A stretch of 64,000 nucleotides of DNA, from contig NZ_JADNRN010000003.1 of assembly GCF_015595035.1 (NCBI RefSeq), positions 434,001 through 498,000 on the forward strand, given 5' to 3'. The translations under genes and the position numbers were made by a program. The DNA comes from Marinibium conchae. Lineage in GTDB: Bacteria; Pseudomonadota; Gammaproteobacteria; Enterobacterales; Alteromonadaceae. A model generated the notes under the pieces. It was not told where the DNA came from and did no database searches. It saw only the letters and a program-made list of their open reading frames with translations. Positions 1-9,994 of this stretch are shown here, one piece after another. The first letter of the stretch is position 1, and each line of letters starts with the position of its first letter.

Positions 1-947
1 CGCTGCAAGAATACTTACAAAAGAACTGGGTGAAACGCTTCTCTAAAAAATCCGCGCGCTGGGATATGGCTATTTTGTGCAACGAAAACGAAGCAACACC
101 ACCCAGTGATAAAAAAGCACTGAAGCACTTCGTGCAAGCCGCGAAGAAAGTGGGTATTAACGCGCAACTAATCGATAGTAGTCAAGCAGCGAGCATTACG
201 CATTTCGATGCTTTGTTCATTCGTGAAACGACCGCGATCAATCACCCTACTTACCACTTAGCAAGAAAAGCTGAGCGAGAAGGTCTTGTGGTTATTGATG
301 ATGCAAACAGCATTCTAAAATGCTGTAACAAAGTGTTTTTACAAGACGCATTTAGCTATCACAAAGTGCCAGTACCGAAGAGTGGATTTGCATACGACTC
401 AAGCGATGAAACGATTGCGTCTTTAGCGCAAGAGTTTGGCTTTCCTATGGTACTTAAACTTCCTGAAAGTTCTTTTTCACTGGGTGTATTCAAGGTGAAA
501 GATGAGGTGGAGCTAAAAGCTAGGCTCGTTGAATTACTTCATCAATCTGCTTTGGTCTTAGTGCAAGAATACGTTTTCACTGAGTTTGACTGGCGCATCG
601 GTGTGTTAAATGGAAAGCCTATTTATGCTTGTCGTTATTTTATGGCAAGAGGACATTGGCAAATTTACAACCATGCATCGAGCAAGAATAGCTCAGGTGG
701 TTTTGAAACATTGCCCACTTTTGAGGTGCCAAAATCGGTGTTAGATGCAGCGATCAAAGCTAGCGGCATTATTGGTAAAGGCTTATATGGCGTTGATATT
801 AAGCAGGCCAACGGCAAAGTGTATGTAATTGAAGTGAATGACAACCCGAGCATCGAATCGAAAGTCGAAGATAAGTACTTAGGCAAAGAGCTTTACATGA
901 TCATCATGCAAGAATTCGCCAACCGTTTGGAAGCGAGGGGGCGCTAA
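1..947 (+). CDS. RimK-like ATP-grasp ligase (5' end cut by window)
   Basis: The reading frame is open to the window edge, so the N-terminal part is missing. The GTG at 30 is an internal valine, not a convincing start. What remains is the end of the N-terminal RLAN-type region followed by a complete ATP-grasp fold. The C-terminal Mg/ATP-binding motif EVNDNPSIESKVED is intact. ATP-grasp enzymes of the RimK group join an amino acid or peptide carboxylate to an amine via an acyl-phosphate. The substrate here is unknown. The stop is followed directly by the GTG of the next gene, so the two are probably translationally coupled. I am sure of the family but not of the reaction. Confidence 0.85.
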   Translation, partial: LQEYLQKNWVKRFSKKSARWDMAILCNENEATPPSDKKALKHFVQAAKKVGINAQLIDSSQAASITHFDALFIRETTAINHPTYHLARKAEREGLVVIDDANSILKCCNKVFLQDAFSYHKVPVPKSGFAYDSSDETIASLAQEFGFPMVLKLPESSFSLGVFKVKDEVELKARLVELLHQSALVLVQEYVFTEFDWRIGVLNGKPIYACRYFMARGHWQIYNHASSKNSSGGFETLPTFEVPKSVLDAAIKASGIIGKGLYGVDIKQANGKVYVIEVNDNPSIESKVEDKYLGKELYMIIMQEFANRLEARGR

Positions 948-2108
948 GTGAACCTTACATATCGCCTAGCGCAGCTAGATGATCTGCCTACTTTAGTGCG
1001 CATTGAAAATCACTGCTTTCAAACAGACCGACTGTCAAAACGTCGTTTTAAGCACTGGATTCTGGCTGCCAACGGGATTTGCGTGGTCGCGATTAAAGAT
1101 GAGCAAATCTGTGGGTATGGCTTGGTTATTTTGCGCAATGGAACACGTTCTGCTCGTTTGTACTCGCTCGCCCTCGAAAGCGAATATCGCGGATTGGGGA
1201 TTGCACAAGGTCTGTTGCTTGAGTTAGAGCGTTTAGCCGTAAGCCAGCAACGTCTGTTTATGCGTTTAGAAGTCGCAGAAAACAACCTTGCCGCGATTAA
1301 AATGTATCAACATCTTGGTTACAAGCAGTTTGGTGTGTATCAAAAATACTATGCTGATGGCACTAATGCCTTGCGTTTACAAAAGCCAATCAAGCAGAGC
1401 TTGGCGGTACAGAAACTGCCTGCATACCCGTGGTATCAGCAGTCGACCGAGTTCACCTGTGGGCCTGCTGCCTTGATGATGGCAATGCATAAGCTAAATG
1501 CTGACTTCCAGATGTCTGCTCCCCAAGAAATTGATATTTGGCGGCAAGCAACAACAGTATTTATGACTTCAGGTCATGGTGGTTGTCACCCTGTGGGTTT
1601 GGCATTGGCGGCGAAATCTTGTGGTTTCGATGCACAAGTGTATCTCAGTCAAGCGGGCGATCTATTCGTTGAAGGCGTTCGCAGTGAACACAAGAAATCG
1701 ATAATGCAGTTAGTTGAGAAACAATTTTTTGAACGCGCTACAGAGCAAGGTGTGAGTATTCACTATTATGATTCATCAATAAATAATATAGAAAATGACT
1801 TGGCTGAAGGTCATGCTGTTATTTGCTTGATTAGCACTTACCAGTTTGATGGAAAGAAAGCGCCTCATTGGGTAGCGATCACGCATATCGATGATACCTT
1901 TCTGTATTTGCATGATCCTGATGCCAGCGTTGAAGGCGTCGTTCAAGCCCAATTATTAACAAAGTCCGAAGAGCAGTTATTTCAATCGAGTGAAATAGAT
2001 TACCAACATGTTCCCATTCTGAAAGAAGACTTCACTAAGTTTTCAGTGTTTGGAAAGCGTAAATTAAGAACCTGCCTTGTCATTAAAAACAAGTACAAAG
2101 CAGCATAA
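948..2108 (+). CDS. GNAT acetyltransferase / C39-like peptidase fusion
   Basis: This 386-residue protein has two domains. Residues 1-145 are a GNAT fold with the acetyl-CoA loop RGLGIA at 81-86. Residues about 160-375 are a papain-like C39 domain with the expected triad: Cys171 (EFTCGPAAL), His307 (PHWVA) and Asp323 (LHDPD). C39 peptidases usually cleave double-glycine leader peptides, but there is no ABC transporter here and no visible membrane segment, so the protein is probably cytoplasmic. It starts with GTG immediately after the stop of the ATP-grasp gene. Ligase, acetyltransferase and peptidase together suggest a peptide-modifying pathway, which is inference. Confidence 0.85.
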   Translation: MNLTYRLAQLDDLPTLVRIENHCFQTDRLSKRRFKHWILAANGICVVAIKDEQICGYGLVILRNGTRSARLYSLALESEYRGLGIAQGLLLELERLAVSQQRLFMRLEVAENNLAAIKMYQHLGYKQFGVYQKYYADGTNALRLQKPIKQSLAVQKLPAYPWYQQSTEFTCGPAALMMAMHKLNADFQMSAPQEIDIWRQATTVFMTSGHGGCHPVGLALAAKSCGFDAQVYLSQAGDLFVEGVRSEHKKSIMQLVEKQFFERATEQGVSIHYYDSSINNIENDLAEGHAVICLISTYQFDGKKAPHWVAITHIDDTFLYLHDPDASVEGVVQAQLLTKSEEQLFQSSEIDYQHVPILKEDFTKFSVFGKRKLRTCLVIKNKYKAA

Positions 2109-2120
2109 TGGAGGCGACGA

Positions 2121-2927
2121 ATGAGTTTCTTTAATAAGAGTGTTGAAGTCATTGACTTCGCAGATCATATCAATTTAAAGAGTGCGCAAAAGCAGTTTGC
2201 GACAAGGTATATCACTGAACAGTATCGTGATGCGCTACATATCGAAATGCCAAAAGGGCAGATATTCATCTTTGATTATGGCGTTGTTGTTATGTGGGGC
2301 GTAAACCCAGAGAAAGCAGCACAATATATTGGTGAGCTTAAAGAGCTGGCATCACAGTTACACGATGACCAAGTCGATACTTACGAATTTACCAAGGTCA
2401 ATGAGCAGGCGGAGCAACTTCTAGCATCAAATGATACTTTGTACTTACAGAATTTTCAGACCAATACTTTATTGGCCTTAAGTCATGCCTTTGCGCAATC
2501 GGCGAAGTTGCAACATTATGAGGAGATTGCGGAAAATACGATCGCGAGCAATCAGCATCTAATTGATATGTTGGCGAAAAGCGGCAAAATTACATTAAAC
2601 CGTAAGCATTTAGCGAAGTTAAGAGGGCAGCTATTTCAAGCGAAAACAGACATTGTGTTACACTACAATTTACTTGATACGCCAGAATTTTTCTGGGACT
2701 TCCCTTCGCTCGAACATTATTATTTGAGCTTGGGGAAATACTTGGAGTTAAGTCAGCGCATTGAAATCTTGAATCTCAAGCTACAAACAATTCAAGACTT
2801 ATTTGATATGTTGGCAGCGGAACAAAATCACAAGCATTCATCCTTTCTTGAATGGATTATTATCATTCTGATTGCCATTGAAATAGTGATTTTCTTTGGG
2901 GAGTATTTTCATATCCTTCCAACGTAA
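2121..2927 (+). CDS. RMD1/DUF155 family membrane protein
   Basis: The protein has 268 residues. The body resembles the RMD1/DUF155 family, known from yeast Rmd1/Rmd8 and bacterial homologues, with the typical segment FDYGVVVMWG near residue 52. The C-terminus carries one hydrophobic helix (about residues 245-262), so it is probably tail-anchored in the inner membrane with the bulk in the cytoplasm. A strong ribosome-binding site (GGAGG at 2110-2114) supports the ATG. It lies 12 bases after the GNAT/C39 gene and is followed by a terminator, so it closes the operon. Its biochemical role is unknown. Confidence 0.8.
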   Translation: MSFFNKSVEVIDFADHINLKSAQKQFATRYITEQYRDALHIEMPKGQIFIFDYGVVVMWGVNPEKAAQYIGELKELASQLHDDQVDTYEFTKVNEQAEQLLASNDTLYLQNFQTNTLLALSHAFAQSAKLQHYEEIAENTIASNQHLIDMLAKSGKITLNRKHLAKLRGQLFQAKTDIVLHYNLLDTPEFFWDFPSLEHYYLSLGKYLELSQRIEILNLKLQTIQDLFDMLAAEQNHKHSSFLEWIIIILIAIEIVIFFGEYFHILPT

Positions 2928-2947
2928 CTGAATATTTGCATTCTTTG

Positions 2948-2978
2948 AAAGGCCTCTATCTTGAGGCCTCTTTTTTTA
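2948..2978 (+). terminator. Rho-independent terminator of the ATP-grasp operon
   Basis: Stem AGGCCTC (2950-2956) pairs with GAGGCCT (2963-2969) across a 6-base loop, followed by a run of eight T. Confidence 0.9.
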
Positions 2979-3166
2979 ACTATAGAGCTGTGTATCTTTA
3001 AAAATATTTTATATGCCAAACTAACACACAATACAAACCCATCATTCACACCTACCAATTGTTATTGCCAAAATATTAATTATGCTATTACCAATTATTT
3101 ACTTTTGGTTTTAAGTGAACTAACATCCTGTTCTCAAAATATAATAATTAAACACAAGGTTGTGTC

Positions 3167-5851
3167 ATGTTTAAAACTTCACTGAAGGCGCTTACCGTCC
3201 TTTGTAGTTCCTCCCTATTTTTTTCTAATAACGCATTTGCTACCACTATTGAAAACGCTAGCTTTGAAAGTGGGCTTGATGGTTGGACCGTTGTAGATAG
3301 CTCTGGTGCTGGCATTAGTATGTCTGACATTGCATATTCTGGCGCTAGCTCAGTCTTAATAACAGAAGATTCTGGACATCGAGTTTTTCAAATTGTAGAT
3401 GCCGTGCCGAATTCTCAGTATAAGATCCAAGCCTTCATTCGTGGTGACGGTCGTTTGAGAATAACCGGCGACTCGCCCACAATTAGACGTACAAAACGCA
3501 CCGGCAATGACTGGGAACGCGCAGTAATCAGATACAATTCTGGTGAAAGTGGTCAAATTCGCATCGTATTAGAGAAAAAGCCGAATAGTAACGAAGTAAT
3601 ATTTGATGATATTAGCATCGAATGTGATGATATTAACTGCCAAATTGACGAACCAAAAGAGCAAATAGATTTTGGCCTTGATGCAGACAAGGAACCTTGG
3701 GAAAACTTTGATTTACAAGGTTGGGTTATCGACACGCCTGCATTTGACGACGATGGGTTTTCACAGCGTTTTGGCGAAAACGATTGGGATCAAATTTCAG
3801 ATGAATCACGAAAATTCTTTTTCACTCACACCGATGGTGGTATGCGTTTCGTCAACCGCGTCGACGGTGCGAAAACGAGTGAGAACACGGCATATAGTCG
3901 TTCTGAACTAAGAGAAATGTTGCGCCGAGGCAACACGAATATTGCAACACAAGGTGTTACACCAAACAATTGGGCTCTTGGCTACCAACCTACTAATGGT
4001 GGCGCTTGGGGCGGAGCTAACGGTAAGCTAAGCGCAACACTACGCGTAAATCAAGTAACGACAACAGGTGAAGGTTTGCAGGTTGGTCGCACAATTATTG
4101 GCCAAATACATGCTGATGATGACGAACCAGCACGTTTATATTATCGTAAAAATCCGGGCGACGAATTAGGCTGCATATATGTAGCGCATGAAATTCGTGG
4201 CGCCAATGATATCGATTTTAATATCTTAGGTGATGAAGACTGTACCAACCCGAATGTTGGAATTGCTCTAAATGAATTGTTTTCGTATGAAATTATTAAT
4301 GAAGGTGAGTTCATTACGGTTGTGGTGCGCAGCGGTGACCAAGATGGCGAAATTATAGGTGAAACAACGATTGATATGGTCAGCCTTAATAGTGGTTACA
4401 ACCGTTCTGATGAATGGATGTATTTCAAAGCTGGAACGTATTCACAAAACAACACCGGTGTTGCTGGTGACGGCGACATTGTTACCTTTTATCGTTTAAA
4501 TACTACACATGGTGAAGTGCCAAATGAGCCCATCGAAGAAGGTGAACCAACCACACAAGTTGCGGTCATTATGGACACCTTAGACTCTGATACAGGTGAA
4601 CTTAGATACAAACTTCCAGAAGCGCAAACACAAGGCCGTGTAGAAGTGACATTTACGCGTACAGATGATGCGGTAGGTAGCACCGATGCTTTCATCACGC
4701 TGTTTAATGAAAGTACTAACAATGCTGGCTCAATACTCGATTTACGTATTAGGGATAATTCTTTCGGTGTTAGATACCCAGCTCAAGATTTAGATACAGC
4801 CTTGGCTAGTGTTGTTCCCGGTGAATATCAAACTGCGGTAATCACTTGGGAATATCCTGATGGCGATACGTCAACAGGTCAATTACCGACGCTAAATTTA
4901 TTTATAGACGACGTTCTTGTTTTAGCATCATTTCAACCTATTGGAGCCGATCCAATTGGCGGTGTCACACATGTTTCGTTTAGATTTGGCAGCAACTCTG
5001 GCGTGCTTACTGATTCTGCAATGTTTATCATTGATGACCTCAAGATATTCAGCGATATAGAAGGAAATACGTCGGTACTTGAAGATGATTTCGAAAGTTA
5101 TGCTGTTGGTGCTAATTTAGATCCAGACAACAATGCGTCTTCGATATATACAAATAATACTTCAGAAGCGACTGTCGCCAGTGTTGCCGCGCACAAAGAG
5201 CTTGAGCTTGTTCAATTTGTTGCTATATCTGATACGGTCGCTGACGATACCGGTGAATTAAGATATGAATTGCCAAGTGCGCAAGCTTCTGGAAAACTAG
5301 AAGTCGTATTCAGTCGCACCGACGATGTGTTGGGAAATGCAGATGCATTTATTAGCTTATTCAACGAAAGTACGAATAATGCAGGTTCGATTCTAGACCT
5401 AAGAGTAAAAGATGATTCGTTTGCGATTAGGTACCCAGCAACAGAGATAAACACTGATTTAGCGGCAGTGTCTCCCGACACTTTCCATACTGTTGTGATC
5501 ACTTGGGAATATCCTGATGGAGACACATCAACAGGTCAATTACCTATTCTTAATGTATTCGTTGATGGGCAAGCCATTTCTGAGCCTTTCACTCCTGTGG
5601 GCGCTGATCCAGTTGGTGGGGTAACGCATATTTCATTTAGATTTGGCAGCAACTCTGGCGTTTTAGCGGATACAGCCGTATTTAGAATAGATGATCTTGC
5701 AATCTATTCTGATGCCGAAGGGACCAGTGTGGTCTTCTCTGATGACTTTGAGGGTTATGCGCCAGGCACGGACTTGGACCCAGATAACAATCCAAGCTCA
5801 CCATATAAGAGCAACACATCAGAAGCTGTTGTTGTGAGCGAAAACTTTTAG
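3167..5851 (+). CDS. Secreted PL7 alginate lyase with N-terminal CBM-like domain and two C-terminal repeats
   Basis: The protein has 894 residues. A signal peptide ends near residue 25 (NNAFA). Residues about 27-155 form a beta-rich domain resembling the CBM4/9 or CBM16 families. Residues about 165-448 are the catalytic alginate_lyase2 (PL7) domain with its three signature blocks: RSELR (245-249), QIH (313-315) and YFKAGTYSQ (419-427). Two homologous modules follow (about 464-682 and 683-888), offset by 219 residues, each with DTGELRY and SFRFGSNSGVL. The enzyme should cleave alginate by beta-elimination outside the cell. It is monocistronic, with no alginate-utilisation neighbours. The repeats are probably binding or anchoring modules, which is inference. 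Confidence 0.9.
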   Translation: MFKTSLKALTVLCSSSLFFSNNAFATTIENASFESGLDGWTVVDSSGAGISMSDIAYSGASSVLITEDSGHRVFQIVDAVPNSQYKIQAFIRGDGRLRITGDSPTIRRTKRTGNDWERAVIRYNSGESGQIRIVLEKKPNSNEVIFDDISIECDDINCQIDEPKEQIDFGLDADKEPWENFDLQGWVIDTPAFDDDGFSQRFGENDWDQISDESRKFFFTHTDGGMRFVNRVDGAKTSENTAYSRSELREMLRRGNTNIATQGVTPNNWALGYQPTNGGAWGGANGKLSATLRVNQVTTTGEGLQVGRTIIGQIHADDDEPARLYYRKNPGDELGCIYVAHEIRGANDIDFNILGDEDCTNPNVGIALNELFSYEIINEGEFITVVVRSGDQDGEIIGETTIDMVSLNSGYNRSDEWMYFKAGTYSQNNTGVAGDGDIVTFYRLNTTHGEVPNEPIEEGEPTTQVAVIMDTLDSDTGELRYKLPEAQTQGRVEVTFTRTDDAVGSTDAFITLFNESTNNAGSILDLRIRDNSFGVRYPAQDLDTALASVVPGEYQTAVITWEYPDGDTSTGQLPTLNLFIDDVLVLASFQPIGADPIGGVTHVSFRFGSNSGVLTDSAMFIIDDLKIFSDIEGNTSVLEDDFESYAVGANLDPDNNASSIYTNNTSEATVASVAAHKELELVQFVAISDTVADDTGELRYELPSAQASGKLEVVFSRTDDVLGNADAFISLFNESTNNAGSILDLRVKDDSFAIRYPATEINTDLAAVSPDTFHTVVITWEYPDGDTSTGQLPILNVFVDGQAISEPFTPVGADPVGGVTHISFRFGSNSGVLADTAVFRIDDLAIYSDAEGTSVVFSDDFEGYAPGTDLDPDNNPSSPYKSNTSEAVVVSENF

Positions 5852-5869
5852 ATAAAAGTTTCAATAGCA

Positions 5870-5906
5870 CAAAGCCCCAACGCTTATACCATTGGGGCTT
5901 TTTTAT
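5870..5906 (+). terminator. Terminator after the alginate lyase
   Basis: Perfect 9-bp stem AAGCCCCAA (5872-5880) / TTGGGGCTT (5892-5900), followed by a T-rich tract. Confidence 0.9.
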
Positions 5907-6011
5907 TTTATTAGTAAACATGCTTTTTAGACCGTTTTTTGCGGCATATATCAGAAGTAGTCGCTTATCGACTGCGCACAATACAGATACTATTTTTATA
6001 TAGTTTGCCAC

Positions 6012-6218
6012 CTAAGGCTTTTCAATAATATTCACACTTTCGTGCTCCTCTGAATATTCTATCAATACCGTGCCGCGTTCAAGCTGCTGAATAACCTCGG
6101 CGACTTTTTGTTCAAGACTAACTTCAACTTCGCCATAGTCGGTACCTTCTCGTAGCACGAAGCTCTCAACTAAGGCATAGAGGGTGTCACTGTCAATCGA
6201 GGAATGGGGAATAATCAT
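6012..6218 (-). CDS. yheU: YheU family (UPF0270) small protein
   Basis: This 68-residue acidic protein starts [13 protein letters not shown] and carries the stretch [19 protein letters not shown], as in the YheU/UPF0270 family. It overlaps the stop of yheT by 4 bases and is the last gene of the yheS operon. In E. coli yheU also lies directly after yheT, so the context supports the call. No function is established for the family. Confidence 0.9.
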   Translation of the reverse strand: MIIPHSSIDSDTLYALVESFVLREGTDYGEVEVSLEQKVAEVIQQLERGTVLIEYSEEHESVNIIEKP

Positions 6219-7348
6219 GCTCGAGACCTTTCGCTAGTCACCTGCCCCTTTGCTGAGGCGGTTTCAAGCTGAAGAGCGTTATCACACGCTGTATCATCCA
6301 TTTGCGCATAGGCAAAACGTAATTGTTCACTGAAGAAGGCTGATATGCGCTGTTGTAGCCATAGCTTTGGCGACCATAGCGAACCATAAAGAAAACCAAC
6401 ATGCCCACCTTTTTCACTGAGTTCATAGGCAACGCTAGGCGATAAATCCTTACTGCTAGGCACTACGGCTTCAGTCATAAAAGGGTCGTCTTTAGCATGT
6501 AAAATCAAAGTCCGCGTATTGATATTTTTGAGCATGTTAAAAGCGCTAGACTTTGCGTAGTAGTCATCGGCAGATTCGAAACCGTGCAACGGCGCTGTTA
6601 TTTTTTGGTCAAAGTCGCGGAAAGAGGCAAGCTGCTTGACCTCTTTTTTACTTATGGAAAGCAGTGGTTTCATATCTATCTTCTTCATTTTTTCCAGCAA
6701 GTTATTCTTCATACTTGCCAGCAAATAATGTTGATAAAGACGAGAAAAGCCTAGCTGCATGCGCAATGAACATTCCGCTAGTAAAAGCGGAGCTGAAACC
6801 GCAACGGCGGCTTTTATAATCTGCTGATTTTTAACTTCACTAAGAAGTTTTAATAGCATGTTGCCACCCAGCGAATAGCCTACTGCAAAAATGGGGAGTA
6901 AAGGGTAGCGCGCTTTTACCAACTCAAGTACCTGTTTAGGGTCGTCGGTTTCCCCAGAGTGATAAGCACGAGCGGTTAAATTTTGCTCGTGACTACAACC
7001 ACGAAAGTGCATAAGAGCAACAATATAGCCATCGTTGCTTAGTTTATGTATTAGGTGCTTTGCGTAGTGCGAATTCACGGAGCCCTCGAGACCATGAAAA
7101 ATCACCACGACCCCTTTCGCATTGAGTTTTTCATCAGCAAACGAGGCCTGAAAACCATCGTTACGAGGAATGCTCCATGCTATATCAATAAAATCCTTGT
7201 CGGGTGTTGCTATCCTTTCATTAGCGACAGTGATTTTTGGCTTCGACACCATATAACGTGGCCATATGGTTTGTAAGTGTGGATTGGTAGCCCATGACGG
7301 CGCACAGAATGCCGATTTCACCACTTTTCCAAACTCACTTTTAAACAT
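6215..7348 (-). CDS. yheT: YheT family alpha/beta hydrolase
   Basis: The protein has 377 residues and an alpha/beta-hydrolase fold. The oxyanion region is FHGLEGS (84-90) and the nucleophile elbow is GYSLGG with Ser159. A late Asp (HAKDDPFM) and His (KGGHVGF) complete a plausible triad. It has no signal peptide. It belongs to the YheT/embryogenesis-associated EMB8 group of predicted esterases, whose substrate is not defined. It overlaps the upstream TIGR02444 gene by 8 bases and yheU by 4, which indicates tight co-translation. Confidence 0.92.
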   Translation of the reverse strand: MFKSEFGKVVKSAFCAPSWATNPHLQTIWPRYMVSKPKITVANERIATPDKDFIDIAWSIPRNDGFQASFADEKLNAKGVVVIFHGLEGSVNSHYAKHLIHKLSNDGYIVALMHFRGCSHEQNLTARAYHSGETDDPKQVLELVKARYPLLPIFAVGYSLGGNMLLKLLSEVKNQQIIKAAVAVSAPLLLAECSLRMQLGFSRLYQHYLLASMKNNLLEKMKKIDMKPLLSISKKEVKQLASFRDFDQKITAPLHGFESADDYYAKSSAFNMLKNINTRTLILHAKDDPFMTEAVVPSSKDLSPSVAYELSEKGGHVGFLYGSLWSPKLWLQQRISAFFSEQLRFAYAQMDDTACDNALQLETASAKGQVTSERSRA

Positions 7349-7850
7349 GTTGCTCTAATTCCCTTATCAAATTGCTAGGTATCGCGACATTGCCGCTGCT
7401 TTGAATACAAGTAACATAAACCAATAGATTACTAATTAATTCTTTACTGCTTTCACTCGCATCTTGATCATTCATCAACAAGCTCTGACAAAGATTGACT
7501 AGTAGCGCCTGCTGTTTTTTTTCTAGCACTAACTCATCACTTAATAAGCCCTCATAAGTTGCCAGGAGTGATGCATCATGTTGACTGCCTAGCTTGGCTG
7601 CGCGTCGTTGTTCTCTAAATTCACTTAGCTCCTTTTCGGATGCGTGCAAGCCCTCAATGAGCAATTTGCATTGTTGGTGATTTAAGGAAATTTGCAAGCG
7701 TGTGAGGTAAATCATGAAAAGTAGCATGTTCACATTACACTGATATTTATCTTGCAGATGAAGCAAAATCATTTGCACTTCTTTGTCGCCATAAATTGAT
7801 AGGGAGAAGTCCCAAAATGTTTGTGAACACAATATCGGATTGGGCGCCAC
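7341..7850 (-). CDS. TIGR02444 (DUF2390) family protein
   Basis: The protein has 169 residues, is helix-rich, and begins with a segment containing FWDFSLSIYGD, the recognisable start of the TIGR02444 family. Proteins of this family sit beside yheS in many gammaproteobacteria, as here, between yheS and yheT with overlaps on both sides. No catalytic motif or membrane segment is visible and the function is unknown. Confidence 0.85.
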   Translation of the reverse strand: MAPNPILCSQTFWDFSLSIYGDKEVQMILLHLQDKYQCNVNMLLFMIYLTRLQISLNHQQCKLLIEGLHASEKELSEFREQRRAAKLGSQHDASLLATYEGLLSDELVLEKKQQALLVNLCQSLLMNDQDASESSKELISNLLVYVTCIQSSGNVAIPSNLIRELEQHV

Positions 7851-9808
7851 TACACACCGCCCTCAAGTTCGCCTTCAAACTTTATATGTGCTTGCTCTAG
7901 TTGCTCCTGTGCATCTAACCAAAGCATTTCAGCCTCTTCTAAGTTACTTTTATGCTGCGCTTGTTCGGAAAGCACTTGCGTTAATTCGGCTTTTTTCTCA
8001 GCGCTATATAAGCTTGTATCAAGCAATGCTTCTTCTAACTTGGCTAACGCCGCCGACGCGACATCCATTCTTTTTTCTTGCTTGCTTATTTCATCTTTAA
8101 TTGGCTTCATACTTTTGCGAAACTCAGCTTCAAGACGCTTACGCGCCTTTTTATCTATATCTGAATGCTGCTTAATAGCTTTCGCTGAAGGCTGAATAAG
8201 CGAGTTGTTGTCGTTTGAAGCCTGTGCGCTATTACTGGGCTGTGAGCTAAACAACCATTTGCGGTAATCGTCTAAGTCGCCGTTAAAAGGGCTGACTTCA
8301 CCGGCATCAACAAGATAAAAGTCGTCGCAAACCGATGACAATAAGTAACGGTCGTGCGATACCAAGACCATCGCGCCTTCAAAAGCCTGTAATGCAAAAG
8401 TAAGGGCTTGGCGCATTTCCATATCGAGGTGGTTAGTTGGCTCATCTAAGAGCAATAAATTGGGTTTCTGAAATACAACGAGGGCGAGCACTAAACGTGC
8501 CTTTTCACCACCCGACATGGGTGCAACGGCCTTGAGCGCCTCATCACCATGAAAACCAAAGCCACCAAGATAGTCACGTATTTGTTGCTCGCTTTGGGAT
8601 TTGTCTAGGCGAAAAACATGATCGTAGGCCGAACTCTGTAAATGTAGCAATTCAACCTGATGCTGCGCAAAGTAACCAATAGTTAAGCCTGCCGACGTCT
8701 CATACTCACCGGTTAGAGGCAATAACTCGCCAGCCAGCAGCTTTATAAAAGTTGATTTACCTGCCCCGTTTTTACCAAGTAAGCCTAGGCGACTGCCTGG
8801 TACTAAATTCATTTTTACTTTCTCGAGGATTTTCTTTTCGCTATAGCCTACTTGCACAGCTTCCATTCGCACTAAAGGATTAGGCAACTTGTCGGGGGTT
8901 TTAAAGGAAAATTGAAACTCAGAGTCTTGCAGCACCGGCAACACATCTTGCATTCTTTCGAGCTGCTTTATTCTGCTTTGTGCCTGTTTAGCCTTACTGG
9001 CTTTTGCTTTAAACCGCGTTATAAATGAATTTAAATGGGCTTTCTTCTTTTCCTGCTTTTCAAATTCACTCGCTTGCAAACGCAGTCTTTCTGCACGCTG
9101 TTTTTCATAACTGGAATAATTACCGCTGTAATACACTAAGTTTTGCCGCTCAAAACTCACGATATTATTCACGCAGGCATCGATAAACGATTTGTCGTGG
9201 GAAATGAGAAGTAAAGTACCTTTATAGCGTTGTATCCAGCTTTCGAGCCAAATAACAGCATCAAGGTCTAAATGGTTGGTCGGCTCATCTAACAATAACA
9301 AATCGGAATCACATAATAGGGCTTGGGCCAAATTCAAACGCATACGCCAACCACCAGAGAAGCTGCTCACTGGTAGCCTAAGTTGCTCATTTGAAAAGCC
9401 CAATCCTGACAAAATCGTCGCTGCACGAGCACTAACGTCATAGGCACCAATTTGGGCAAGTTGGTCGTGCAGACTTCCCATTTTCTCGCCATCATGCGCG
9501 TGCTCCGCTTTGGCTAAATCAGCTTCTAGTTTTCTTAATTGCTTGTCACCGTCAATCACATAGTCGATTGCAAGGCGGTCGGTACCCGGCGTTTCTTGTG
9601 CTACTGATACAATTCGCCAAGCTTTAGGCACAAGGCAGTCGCCAGTATCGGCTTGAATTTCATTTCGAAGCAAAGCAAAGAGTGTCGATTTCCCACAGCC
9701 ATTTTTTCCTATCACAGCGACTTTATGGCCGGGGAAGATTTCTATATTTGCTTGTGTAATGAGTTCTTTTACACCGCGCTGCAAAGACATGTTTTGTAGT
9801 TGAATCAT
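7850..9808 (-). CDS. yheS: ABC-F ATPase YheS
   Basis: This 652-residue ABC-F protein has two complete ATPase cassettes and no membrane segments. Walker A motifs are GKNGCGKST (near residue 36) and GKNGAGKST (near residue 349). The signature motifs SFSGGWRM and MSGGEKAR and the paired LLLDEPTNHLD Walker B segments are all present. A lysine-rich linker joins the cassettes and a C-terminal coiled coil follows after about residue 545. ABC-F proteins of this type act on ribosomes as translation factors. It is the first gene of the yheS-TIGR02444-yheT-yheU operon. Confidence 0.95.
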   Translation of the reverse strand: MIQLQNMSLQRGVKELITQANIEIFPGHKVAVIGKNGCGKSTLFALLRNEIQADTGDCLVPKAWRIVSVAQETPGTDRLAIDYVIDGDKQLRKLEADLAKAEHAHDGEKMGSLHDQLAQIGAYDVSARAATILSGLGFSNEQLRLPVSSFSGGWRMRLNLAQALLCDSDLLLLDEPTNHLDLDAVIWLESWIQRYKGTLLLISHDKSFIDACVNNIVSFERQNLVYYSGNYSSYEKQRAERLRLQASEFEKQEKKKAHLNSFITRFKAKASKAKQAQSRIKQLERMQDVLPVLQDSEFQFSFKTPDKLPNPLVRMEAVQVGYSEKKILEKVKMNLVPGSRLGLLGKNGAGKSTFIKLLAGELLPLTGEYETSAGLTIGYFAQHQVELLHLQSSAYDHVFRLDKSQSEQQIRDYLGGFGFHGDEALKAVAPMSGGEKARLVLALVVFQKPNLLLLDEPTNHLDMEMRQALTFALQAFEGAMVLVSHDRYLLSSVCDDFYLVDAGEVSPFNGDLDDYRKWLFSSQPSNSAQASNDNNSLIQPSAKAIKQHSDIDKKARKRLEAEFRKSMKPIKDEISKQEKRMDVASAALAKLEEALLDTSLYSAEKKAELTQVLSEQAQHKSNLEEAEMLWLDAQEQLEQAHIKFEGELEGGV

Positions 9809-9994
9809 GAAAAAGTTAACAAAGCCTGTAATATTACGGTTTAAGTCTGAGCATAGAATAGCAAACCATGAGCTACAACGCCCTAGGCAAAGCCATCTTT
9901 GTTGTCACAATTGAAGAATTTCACTTTTTGTGTACCCTAATTTAGGTATATACGTACAATTAAGCATTAATCATCGTCGTCACAGTTGAGAATC

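Noticed and set aside
1-2927. Bacteriocin or double-glycine peptide export system
   Set aside because: A C39 peptidase suggested it, but there is no ABC transporter, membrane fusion protein or small leader-peptide gene in the visible part.
2961-3185. 74-codon frame before the alginate lyase gene
   Set aside because: It starts inside the terminator and runs through AT-rich spacer into the lyase start, with no ribosome-binding site.
5682-6011. 109-codon frame on the minus strand across the end of the alginate lyase gene
   Set aside because: It overlaps a strongly supported gene and its terminator, has no ribosome-binding site, and its product has no sensible composition.
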